A stretch of DNA of 6,970 bases from M3007 sp032115775. Lineage in GTDB: Bacteria > Bacteroidota > Bacteroidia > Chitinophagales > Saprospiraceae. Location of the stretch: assembly GCA_032115775.1 (NCBI GenBank), contig JAUMBL010000010.1, positions 1 through 6,970 on the forward strand, given 5' to 3'. Of this stretch, positions 1 through 5,276 are shown piece after piece (positions within the stretch are counted from its first letter, which is position 1; each line of letters starts with the position of its first letter). The position numbers and the translations under genes are program-made. The notes beneath the pieces are model-generated. The model was not told the DNA's origin. It did no database searches and saw only the letters and a program-made list of their open reading frames with translations.

Positions 1-699
1 AGCTACCGCACTGCGCTGGAGTGGCAAAGTTACCGACTGCCTGCGGGCAGTCGCGAGCAGTACCTGCGCTTGTCGGCCGAGTGGAAACAAGACTTGTACT
101 ACCGCCCCAAGCGCCGCCTGAGCGCCCGGCTCTTCGCCGGCTATTTCCTGGTGAACAGCCGCCGCGAGGCCGGGACGGTGTCCGATAACCTGGCGCGCGG
201 TTCTTTCGCGCTGAATCCGCAGGGCTTCAACGATTATCGTTTCGACCAAATATTTTTGGGTCGCTCCGACCGCCAGGGTATCTGGGCGCAGCAAGTCAGC
301 CAAAATGAAGGCGGCTTTAAAAACGCGTTCGGCGCGCCTTACCGCACCCAAATCGGCAACTCGAATAATTTTATCCTCGCATTGAACCTGCGCGCCGATT
401 TGCCGTTTCGACTGCCGCTCGGCCTGCCGATCAAACCTTGGTTTGACCTGGGTTATTACGACGATGCCACCCCCGCCGGCGATAACAGGCTGTTTAAGGA
501 TCAACTGCTGTGGAGCGGCGGCCTGATGCTGTCGTTGCTGGATGGCCGGTTCGAGCTGTATTTTCCTTTGGTAAATGCCAAACCGCTGCGCGATATTTAC
601 GCCGAATTTGCAAAAGGGAATTACGCCCGGCAAATCACCTGGAGCATCCGGTTCGACCGACTGAATATCCTGGATTTGATTGAAAACAACGCCAGATGA
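1..699 (+). CDS. C-terminal part of a large protein with outer-membrane barrel-like end, possibly M1-type peptidase (5' truncated)
   Basis: The reading frame is open from the first base (it begins S-Y-R-T-A-L-E-W) and ends at TGA 697-699, so 232 residues of the C-terminus are visible and the start lies left of the window. The visible part is rich in alternating aromatic/hydrophobic residues and Arg-rich turns (RLFAGYFLVNSRR, NFILALNLRADLPFRLPLGL, KPWFDLGYYDD, GRFELYFPLVN, ITWSIRFD). This looks like successive beta-hairpins of an outer-membrane barrel. The segment FLGRSDRQGIWAQQVSQNEGG followed by GNSNNFILALNL resembles what I remember of the long C-terminal extension of Bacteroidota M1-family metallopeptidases, but the catalytic HExxH region is not in the window, so that name is inference. 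Other possibilities are a surface-antigen (Omp85-like) barrel or another large outer-membrane protein. It is followed by 112 bases with no clear terminator before kdsA. Confidence 0.5.
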   Translation, partial: SYRTALEWQSYRLPAGSREQYLRLSAEWKQDLYYRPKRRLSARLFAGYFLVNSRREAGTVSDNLARGSFALNPQGFNDYRFDQIFLGRSDRQGIWAQQVSQNEGGFKNAFGAPYRTQIGNSNNFILALNLRADLPFRLPLGLPIKPWFDLGYYDDATPAGDNRLFKDQLLWSGGLMLSLLDGRFELYFPLVNAKPLRDIYAEFAKGNYARQITWSIRFDRLNILDLIENNAR

Positions 700-811
700 C
701 GCCTGTCCAGCGGGAGAATCCGGCGCGCCACCTGCCTGCAAACAGATGACCACTGCCGGACAAACCTTTTGAACGCACCCGGAATAGATTTTAACACACT
801 ACGCTTTTTAC

Positions 812-1630
812 ATGAACTGGAAATCAGCCATACCCCGTCTCCAACATACCGATACCGGTAATTTTTTCCTCATCGCCGGCCCTTGCGCCATCGAAGGCGA
901 GGAAATGGCCTACGAAATCGCTGCGGAAATTCATCGGATTTGCAGCGGACTCGGCATACCGTATATATTTAAAGGCTCGTACCGGAAGGCTAATCGAAGC
1001 AAAAAAGATTCCTTTACCGGTATCGGCGATGAAAAGGCCCTAAGCATCCTCCAGGCCGTCGGGAAACATTTTGACGTGCCGGTTACGACCGACATTCATA
1101 CCGACGAGGAAGCCGCGCGCGCGGCAGCGTACGTGGATGTGCTGCAAATCCCGGCTTTTCTGTGCCGCCAAACCAGTCTCCTGGAAGCCGCCGCGCATAC
1201 CGGGAAGGTTGTTAATATCAAGAAAGGACAGTTTGTCAGTCCGGAATCCATGCGCTTCGCTATGGAAAAAGTGGAAAGCGAAGGGAATGATAAGGTATTG
1301 CTCACCGAACGCGGAACCACCTTCGGCTACCAAGATTTGGTGGTGGATTTCCGCGGTGTTCCAACTATGCAGGATTTTGGCGCCACGGTCGTGCTCGATT
1401 GCACCCACTCGCTGCAACAACCTAACCAAAGCAGCGGTGTGACGGGCGGTCGCCCGGCGCTGATCGAGACCATCGCGCGCGCAGGCGTGGCGGTGGGGGT
1501 GGACGGCCTGTTCATCGAAACGCATCCCCGACCCGCCGAAGCAAAATCCGACGGCGCCAACATGCTGCCGCTGGATAAACTCGAACCGCTGCTGGAAAAA
1601 TTGGTGCGGATTCGCGCGGCGATCCGCTGA
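812..1630 (+). CDS. kdsA: 3-deoxy-8-phosphooctulonate synthase (KDO-8-phosphate synthase)
   Basis: This cytosolic enzyme condenses phosphoenolpyruvate with D-arabinose-5-phosphate to give Kdo-8-phosphate, precursor of the Kdo that links lipid A to LPS core. The 272-residue length is normal for the family and the TIM barrel is complete. Visible family motifs are IAGPCAIE (21-28), KGSYRKANRS (54-63), TDIH (93-96), QIPAFLCRQT (112-121), NIKKGQF (135-141), ERGTTFGY (166-173), CTHSLQQP (197-204) and FIETHP (234-239). Cys25, His199, Glu236 and Asp247 match the four ligands of metal-dependent KdsA (as in Aquifex). The E. coli metal-independent type has Asn in place of the Cys, so this should be the metal-dependent class. 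KGSYRKANRS replaces the proteobacterial KASFDKANRS and is the form I recall from Bacteroides. The ATG at 812 places the first motif at the usual distance from the N-terminus. No Shine-Dalgarno sequence is visible. It stands alone, with neither kdsB nor kdsC adjacent. Confidence 0.97.
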   Translation: MNWKSAIPRLQHTDTGNFFLIAGPCAIEGEEMAYEIAAEIHRICSGLGIPYIFKGSYRKANRSKKDSFTGIGDEKALSILQAVGKHFDVPVTTDIHTDEEAARAAAYVDVLQIPAFLCRQTSLLEAAAHTGKVVNIKKGQFVSPESMRFAMEKVESEGNDKVLLTERGTTFGYQDLVVDFRGVPTMQDFGATVVLDCTHSLQQPNQSSGVTGGRPALIETIARAGVAVGVDGLFIETHPRPAEAKSDGANMLPLDKLEPLLEKLVRIRAAIR

Positions 1631-1631
1631 A

Positions 1632-1647
1632 AAAAGTGCGCGCTTTT
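1632..1647 (+). terminator. Weak candidate terminator after kdsA
   Basis: AAAAG (1632-1636) can pair with CTTTT (1643-1647) around TGCGCG, with one extra G-U pair, two bases beyond the kdsA stop codon. The right arm supplies four T and is followed by a T-rich stretch (GTTATTATATCGTTTT). The stem is short and mostly A-T, so efficient termination is doubtful. Confidence 0.25.
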
Positions 1648-1719
1648 GTTATTATATCGTTTTGCAAATAAAATTGCGCGTTCGAACAATAAATAAACAT
1701 GAATTTATGAATCCCTTTA

Positions 1720-1749
1720 TTGGAAATTGTAAGTCTTACACTATTTTTA
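1720..1749 (+). promoter_or_regulatory. Candidate Bacteroidota-type promoter (distal) for the exbB operon
   Basis: TTG at 1720-1722 is followed after 19 bases by TATTTTTA at 1742-1749. This matches the TTG...TAnnTTTG pattern of Bacteroidota housekeeping promoters except for the last base, with normal spacing. If used, it would give a leader of about 350 bases containing the structured elements at 1834-1852 and 1972-2015. Such patterns arise easily by chance in A/T-rich DNA. Confidence 0.25.
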
Positions 1750-1833
1750 CCGCGTATTAAAATAAGCGCCTGCAAAGGCGGTCGCACAGGATTTTGAATC
1801 GACGCTGTTTTTGCCCGATTAAAACGGTTTTTT

Positions 1834-1852
1834 GCAGGCTTTAAAGCGCTGC
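1834..1852. repeat. 19-base inverted repeat in the kdsA-exbB gap
   Basis: GCAG (1834-1837), the perfect palindrome GCTTTAAAGC (1838-1847), one extra G (1848) and CTGC (1849-1852) together form an almost perfect inverted repeat. It could be a binding site for a dimeric regulator or an RNA hairpin. No T-tract follows, so it is not a terminator. A related CAGGCTTT recurs at 1877-1884. Confidence 0.4.
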
Positions 1853-1971
1853 AGATACCGATAAAATATGTAAAGACAGGCTTTTAGAGATTCCTGCGCG
1901 ATCCGGTTTTGTAAGCCTAAAAATCGCAGACAAAAAATTTTTCAGTGCGCCGGGTATTTTTTTTCACGGCC

Positions 1972-2015
1972 ACCCGCCAAAAATAATGCGCACCGCATCT
2001 TATTTATTAGCGGGT
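1972..2015 (+). repeat. Imperfect 44-base hairpin upstream of exbB
   Basis: ACCCGC (1972-1977) pairs with GCGGGT (2010-2015). Further in, A1979-A1980 pair with T2007-T2008, AAATA (1981-1985) with TATTT (2001-2005), and ATGCG (1986-1990) with CGCAT (1994-1998) around a CAC loop. That is 18 base pairs with one C/A mismatch and two small bulges. The ACCCG arm could instead pair with CGGGT at 1951-1955, giving mutually exclusive folds. No T-tract follows on either strand, so it is not a simple terminator. It lies about 95 bases before the exbB start. Confidence 0.5.
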
Positions 2016-2049
2016 CAATTTGAAAAAAAAGATTCAAACCGGCGCCTGA

Positions 2050-2076
2050 TTGTTTTTCTGCCTTCATTTATTTTTA
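2050..2076 (+). promoter_or_regulatory. Candidate Bacteroidota-type promoter (proximal) for the exbB operon
   Basis: TTG at 2050-2052 is followed after 16 bases by TATTTTTA at 2069-2076, the same box as in the distal candidate. The spacing is slightly shorter than usual, but the position would give a short 5' leader of roughly 25-30 bases, typical for the phylum. Confidence 0.3.
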
Positions 2077-2090
2077 AACTTATTACTCAT

Positions 2091-2105
2091 CTAAAAATTT
2101 TTTAG
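2091..2105 (+). promoter_or_regulatory. A/T palindrome at the exbB translation start
   Basis: CTAAAAATTTTTTAG forms a near-perfect A/T inverted repeat ending four bases before the exbB ATG. No Shine-Dalgarno sequence is present, as is common in Bacteroidota, where A/T-rich unstructured upstream sequence helps initiation. The weak stem may be incidental. Confidence 0.25.
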
Positions 2106-2109
2106 CAGC

Positions 2110-2937
2110 ATGACAGCAGCAAAAAACACTCAGGCAAAGCAACAATCCGGTGATGGCTTCGCGTCAATTTTCCCGCTCATCGCCATTCCCCTGTGCTTCG
2201 TAGCCGCCGTGCTCTTGTACCTTTTCGTTTTCGGCGCTCCCGGTAACTTTATTGACAACGATCCTACCAAAGACCCCCTGCCGGGCAACTACTCCGGGAT
2301 GATCTACAAGGGCGGTCCGGTAGTTCCTATGCTCTGGGGCCTGCTCTTTATCGTATTGGTTTTCGTAATCGAGCGTTTCATCACGCTGCGTAAAGCTACT
2401 GGTTCGGGTAATGTGGACGGTTTCGTGCGCAGCATCAAAGGCTTCCTCGACCGCGACGATATCAACGGCGCAATCGGCGCTTGCGACAAACAAAAAGGCT
2501 CTGTAGCCAACGTTGTGCGCGCCGGCCTTTCCAAATACGGCGAAATGAAAGGCACATCCGGCATGGAAACCGACCAAAAAGTGCTGGCTATCCAAAAGGA
2601 AGTAGAAGAAGCCACCACGCTGGAACTGCCGATGCTGGAGAAAAACCTCAGCATCCTGTCCACGATCGCCTCTGTCGCTACCCTGATCGGTCTGTTGGGT
2701 ACGGTACTCGGGATGATTCGCGCGTTCGCGGCGCTCGCACATGCCGGCGCTCCGGACTCCTCGGCACTCGCAACCGGTATCTCCGAAGCACTCATCAATA
2801 CGGCGCTGGGTATCGGAACCTCCGCCGTCGCTATTATCTTCTACAATGTGTTCACCGGCCGTATTGACGGTATGACGTACCGCATTGACGAAGCGGGTTA
2901 CAGCCTGACGCAAACGTTTGCTGCGCGCAATGCGTAA
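2110..2937 (+). CDS. exbB: ExbB / MotA-TolQ-ExbB family proton channel subunit
   Basis: This inner-membrane subunit forms the pentameric proton-channel scaffold of the TonB motor. The protein has 275 residues. Hydrophobic segments lie at about 18-42, 69-89, 183-208 and 225-248; the last three correspond to the three helices of E. coli ExbB, and the first is an additional N-terminal helix followed by a Pro/Asn-rich loop (43-66). The large cytoplasmic domain spans about 90-180 and ends in a charged helix (KEVEEATTLELPMLEKNL). The family hallmark GLLGTVLGMIRAF (194-206) and the last-helix start GISEALINTALGI (223-235) are intact, with channel Thr198 and Thr231 and Glu226. The ATG at 2110 is the first in frame after the leader and has no ribosome binding site. 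It is the first gene of the operon, 50 bases before the first exbD. A MotA or TolQ role is unlikely with exbD and tonB downstream. Confidence 0.93.
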   Translation: MTAAKNTQAKQQSGDGFASIFPLIAIPLCFVAAVLLYLFVFGAPGNFIDNDPTKDPLPGNYSGMIYKGGPVVPMLWGLLFIVLVFVIERFITLRKATGSGNVDGFVRSIKGFLDRDDINGAIGACDKQKGSVANVVRAGLSKYGEMKGTSGMETDQKVLAIQKEVEEATTLELPMLEKNLSILSTIASVATLIGLLGTVLGMIRAFAALAHAGAPDSSALATGISEALINTALGIGTSAVAIIFYNVFTGRIDGMTYRIDEAGYSLTQTFAARNA

Positions 2938-2951
2938 GCCGGAAGGGGCTT
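2936..2951 (+). repeat. Small hairpin at the exbB stop codon
   Basis: AAGCC (2936-2940, overlapping the TAA stop) pairs with GGCTT (2947-2951) around a GGAAGG loop. No T-tract follows. It may affect mRNA stability or coupling between exbB and the next gene. Confidence 0.35.
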
Positions 2952-2987
2952 CTGAAACCTCCACCGTTCACGCAAAAATATTGAATT

Positions 2988-3644
2988 ATGCCTAAGCATA
3001 AACCTAAAAGGAGTAATCCGTTTATTGACATGACGGCGATGTGCGACGTGTCGTTCCTACTCCTCACATTCTTCATCCTGACGGCAAAAATGCGCCCGGC
3101 AGAAACGGTTATCGTGGATACGCCATCGTCTATCTCGCAGACCAAACTGCCGGACGCCGGTACGCTGACCCTGCTCGTGAGCAAGGAAGGCCGGGTGTTC
3201 GTCGATATGGCCGGCCAGCATACCCGGAAGTATCTGATTGATCAAATCAATAAAGATTACAGCCTGGGACTCAACGACGAGCAAAAACTGCGCTTCTCCA
3301 TCGCCGGCAGCTTCGGCGTGCCGCGCGCGGATCTGAAGCCCTGGCTCGACGCCTCGCCCGCAGATCGCGCTAAAATAGACGCGCCGGGTATCCCGATTGA
3401 TACGGCCGATATCAATAAAAGCGAATTGGCCACCTGGGTACACATGGCTCGCCTGGCTCAGTTTGAAATGAAAAAGGAAGGCAAAGTAAGCGAGGAGTAT
3501 GTCATCGTGGTGAAAGCCGATAAGGACACGCCCTATCCCGCAATCCAAAAAGTGATCAATACGCTGACGGATATTAACGTCAACAAGTTTAACCTGATCA
3601 CCAATATGGAAGCGGATCCGAGTAAACTAGAGGCGATCAAGTAA
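2988..3644 (+). CDS. exbD: ExbD-family biopolymer transport protein, first copy
   Basis: ExbD sits inside the ExbB ring with one transmembrane helix and a periplasmic domain, and carries the proton-binding aspartate. The short cytoplasmic tail is basic (MPKHKPKRSN), the helix covers about 18-35 (MCDVSFLLLTFFILTAKM), and Asp20 aligns with the essential Asp25 of E. coli ExbD. The periplasmic part ends in the typical ExbD/TolR fold (YVIVVKADKDTPYPAIQKVI, 171-190, then NKFNLIT). With 218 residues it is about 75 longer than E. coli ExbD (141); the surplus lies mainly at 90-168, between the first strands and the terminal fold, and includes the pieces FGVPRADLKPWLDASPADR and ELATWVHMARLAQFEMKKEG. 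It lies 50 bases after exbB and 61 before a second exbD. It is clearly divergent from that copy, so the two are probably not functionally equivalent. Confidence 0.92.
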   Translation: MPKHKPKRSNPFIDMTAMCDVSFLLLTFFILTAKMRPAETVIVDTPSSISQTKLPDAGTLTLLVSKEGRVFVDMAGQHTRKYLIDQINKDYSLGLNDEQKLRFSIAGSFGVPRADLKPWLDASPADRAKIDAPGIPIDTADINKSELATWVHMARLAQFEMKKEGKVSEEYVIVVKADKDTPYPAIQKVINTLTDINVNKFNLITNMEADPSKLEAIK

Positions 3645-3654
3645 AGGAATCCCC

Positions 3655-3673
3655 GGAGGCGCAAAACGCCTCT
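3655..3673 (+). repeat. Stable hairpin between the two exbD genes
   Basis: GGAGGCG (3655-3661) pairs with CGCCTCT (3667-3673) around CAAAA: six Watson-Crick pairs plus one G-U. The downstream sequence is A-rich with only short T runs (CTTTTAAAAAAA), so it would be at most a partial terminator. It could serve as an mRNA processing or stability element. Confidence 0.55.
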
Positions 3674-3705
3674 GCATTTCAAAACTTTTAAAAAAATGCC
3701 GAACT

Positions 3706-4329
3706 ATGGCTGAAATGCAAGTCGCCGAGAAAGGCGGTAAGGGCGGTAAAGTCCGTTCAAAAAAACTCTCTACCCGCGTGGACCTGACGCCCATGGTGGA
3801 CTTGGCCTTCCTCCTCATCACCTTCTTCATGCTCACCACCACCCTGTCTAAACCGCAGATCATGCCGGTGGTAATGCCTGAAAAGAAATTGGAGGATTTG
3901 GAAGAGTTCCAGGCGACCAAGGAATCGCAGGTGATTACCCTGATGCTCGGCGCAAACGATAAAGTCTATTACTATGAGGGGATTACCGACCCGAAACTGG
4001 ATTCTACCGACTATTCCGCAGAAGGGCTGCGCAAAGTGATCCTCGAAAAAAAGGATCGCGTGCGCCAACTCTTCCCCGATAAGGAAAAGAAGGATGAAAA
4101 AACAGGCGATACGAAAAAAATCTCCCAGATGAACGTCATCATCAAGCCGACCAAAGACGCCCGCTATAAAAATATCGTGGACGCCTTCGACGAGATGAAG
4201 ATTTGTAATGTAGCGCTCTATGTACTGCTGGATATCTCCAAACAGGAAGAGGAATTTATCGCCAACCCGGCTGCCGGCCTGAAATTCTCCGTCGAAGAAC
4301 AAGCCAAAGCAGCCGTCGGACAACAGTAG
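3706..4329 (+). CDS. exbD: ExbD-family biopolymer transport protein, second copy
   Basis: This is a second ExbD/TolR-type subunit, 207 residues. The cytoplasmic tail is Gly/Lys-rich (KGGKGGKVRSKK, 9-20), then STRVDLTPMVDLAFLLITFF (22-41) gives the family signature, with Asp32 as the proton-carrying residue of the helix at about 30-47. The periplasmic part has an acidic segment (KKLEDLEEF), two beta-rich stretches (VITLMLGANDKVYYYEG), a highly charged insertion at about 113-138 (many Lys, Asp, Glu), and the terminal ExbD fold (MNVIIKPTKDARYKNIVDAF, 142-161, then NVALYVLLD). The first copy shares the helix signature but little else. The start at 3706 is preceded by a five-codon frame (3696-3713) overlapping it; ATG 3715 is an alternative that would remove three residues. 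It lies 46 bases before tonB in the same direction. Confidence 0.93.
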   Translation: MAEMQVAEKGGKGGKVRSKKLSTRVDLTPMVDLAFLLITFFMLTTTLSKPQIMPVVMPEKKLEDLEEFQATKESQVITLMLGANDKVYYYEGITDPKLDSTDYSAEGLRKVILEKKDRVRQLFPDKEKKDEKTGDTKKISQMNVIIKPTKDARYKNIVDAFDEMKICNVALYVLLDISKQEEEFIANPAAGLKFSVEEQAKAAVGQQ

Positions 4330-4375
4330 TACGCCCGAACAAAAGGTTCTATTAAAAATTAAAATTCACATTCCA

Positions 4376-5209
4376 ATGGCAGAACAAAAAGGTGCGAGCG
4401 CCTATCGGGACATGCTGGATATCATCTTCGACCACCGTAATAAATCCTACGGCGCGTACCAACTGCGACGGGCTTACCCGAAGTACCTCGGCCGCGCATT
4501 GGGCTACGGACTGCTCCTGATTTTATTCATGGCTTTATTGCCGAGTCTGAGCAGATTCGTTTCCGAGGCGTTCAAAGCGGAAAAGCCGATTGACGTTGTA
4601 GCCGAACTCGGCCCGCCGCCGGATATTGATCCTAACAATCCGCCCCCGCCTCCACCCCCCCCGCCACCTACCCCTCCGCCGCCTACACGCTCTACAGTGC
4701 AGTTCGTCCCACCGGTAATTAAAAAGGACGAAGAAGTGGAAGAGCAGGAAATTAAAACGGTGGAGGAACTCATTGAGGAGGATAAGGCGATCGGTAAGGA
4801 GGATAAAGATGGTACAGACGACGCACCGCCCGCCCTCAATGACAATCCGTCGGAGCTGGTCATCGAGACGAAAGCACCGGTAGAGGATAAAACGTACGAA
4901 ATGTTCGATATCCAAAAACCGCCGAGTTTCCCAGGCGGTGAGGCCGAACTGCTCAAGTACCTGGCGCAAAATATCAAGTACCCGCCGCTGGCGCGCGAAA
5001 ATAATATCCAGGGCGTCGTCGCACTGACCTTCGTCATCAACCGCGATGGCAGTGTCAGCGACGTGAATGTCTTGAAGGATATCGGCGGCGGCTGCGGCAA
5101 GGAAGCCATCCGCGTGGTCGGCGATATGCCGAAATGGCTCCCCGGCGAAGCAAATGGCAATCCGGTAAAGGTGCGCTTTACGCTGCCGGTTCGATTTAAA
5201 CTGGAGTAA
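4376..5209 (+). CDS. tonB: Energy transducer TonB
   Basis: TonB links the ExbB-ExbD motor in the inner membrane to TonB-dependent receptors in the outer membrane. Parts in order over 277 residues: a cytoplasmic N-terminus with FDHRNKSYGAYQLRRAY (18-34), a motif characteristic of Bacteroidota TonB proteins; a transmembrane helix at about 41-58 (GYGLLLILFMALLP); a proline-rich periplasmic spacer (79-104) with ten consecutive prolines at 89-98; an acidic Glu/Asp/Lys linker (117-150); and the C-terminal receptor-binding domain (about 183-277). The latter contains FPGGEAELLKYL, IKYPPLARENNIQGVVAL, FVINRDGSVSDVNVL, MPKWLPG and VRFTLPVRFKLE, all typical of the family. It is the last gene of the operon, which supports a dedicated ExbB-ExbD-ExbD-TonB complex. 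The substrate receptors are not in the window. Confidence 0.96.
   Translation: MAEQKGASAYRDMLDIIFDHRNKSYGAYQLRRAYPKYLGRALGYGLLLILFMALLPSLSRFVSEAFKAEKPIDVVAELGPPPDIDPNNPPPPPPPPPPTPPPPTRSTVQFVPPVIKKDEEVEEQEIKTVEELIEEDKAIGKEDKDGTDDAPPALNDNPSELVIETKAPVEDKTYEMFDIQKPPSFPGGEAELLKYLAQNIKYPPLARENNIQGVVALTFVINRDGSVSDVNVLKDIGGGCGKEAIRVVGDMPKWLPGEANGNPVKVRFTLPVRFKLE
4640..4687 (+). repeat. Proline-codon tract in tonB with a run of eight C
   Basis: Codons 89-104 encode ten prolines, Thr, four prolines and Thr. The proline codons are mixed (CCG, CCC, CCT, CCA), so it is not a simple nucleotide repeat, but 4655-4662 is an uninterrupted run of eight C that could slip during replication. Confidence 0.75.
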
Positions 5210-5240
5210 GCGCCTGTTGGATCTAAAGTTTTCAGGCGCT
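5209..5240 (+). repeat. Hairpin directly after the tonB stop codon
   Basis: AGCGCCTG (5209-5216, starting in the last base of the TAA stop) pairs perfectly with CAGGCGCT (5233-5240) around a 16-base loop. CGCCT (5241-5245) can alternatively pair with AGGCG (5234-5238). No T-run follows, so it may protect the 3' end of the operon mRNA rather than terminate. Confidence 0.5.
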
Positions 5241-5276
5241 CGCCTAAAATCAAAATCCGAAAGATGCGCTGATAGC

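Larger units (their letters stand above)
1631..2109. other. AT-rich intergenic region and probable exbB leader
   Basis: These 479 bases separate kdsA from exbB and are visibly richer in A/T than the flanking genes, with many A and T runs (for example eight T at 1957-1964 and eight A at 2023-2030). No frame carries a credible protein; the longest ATG-started peptides I checked are under 20 codons. The region holds a weak hairpin after kdsA, a 19-base inverted repeat (1834-1852), an imperfect 44-base hairpin (1972-2015), two promoter-like elements, and an A/T palindrome just before the exbB start. No tRNA, known riboswitch or Fur-like palindrome was recognised. Confidence 0.7.

Noticed and set aside
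768..792. TTTG...TAGATTTT promoter-like pair before kdsA
   Set aside because: The spacing is only 13 bases, too short for the Bacteroidota -33/-7 arrangement, so it is not listed as a promoter.
1707..1760. 17-codon frame in the kdsA-exbB gap as a leader peptide
   Set aside because: It is very short, shows no composition of a regulatory leader (no runs of one amino acid) and overlaps a candidate promoter. Chance is sufficient.
2015..2022. TCAATTTG, a near match to the TAnnTTTG promoter box
   Set aside because: No TTG or TTTG lies about 17-23 bases upstream, and the box directly abuts the arm of the 1972-2015 hairpin.
2019..2038. TTTGAA/TTCAAA hairpin around an A-rich loop
   Set aside because: A six-pair, mostly A-T stem in A-rich DNA is expected by chance and is not linked to a tract or start.
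2164..2964. Long open frame on the minus strand opposite exbB
   Set aside because: The translation is low-complexity and His/Arg/Glu/Gly-rich with no recognisable domain, and it mirrors a clearly real gene. It is a shadow of GC-rich coding sequence.
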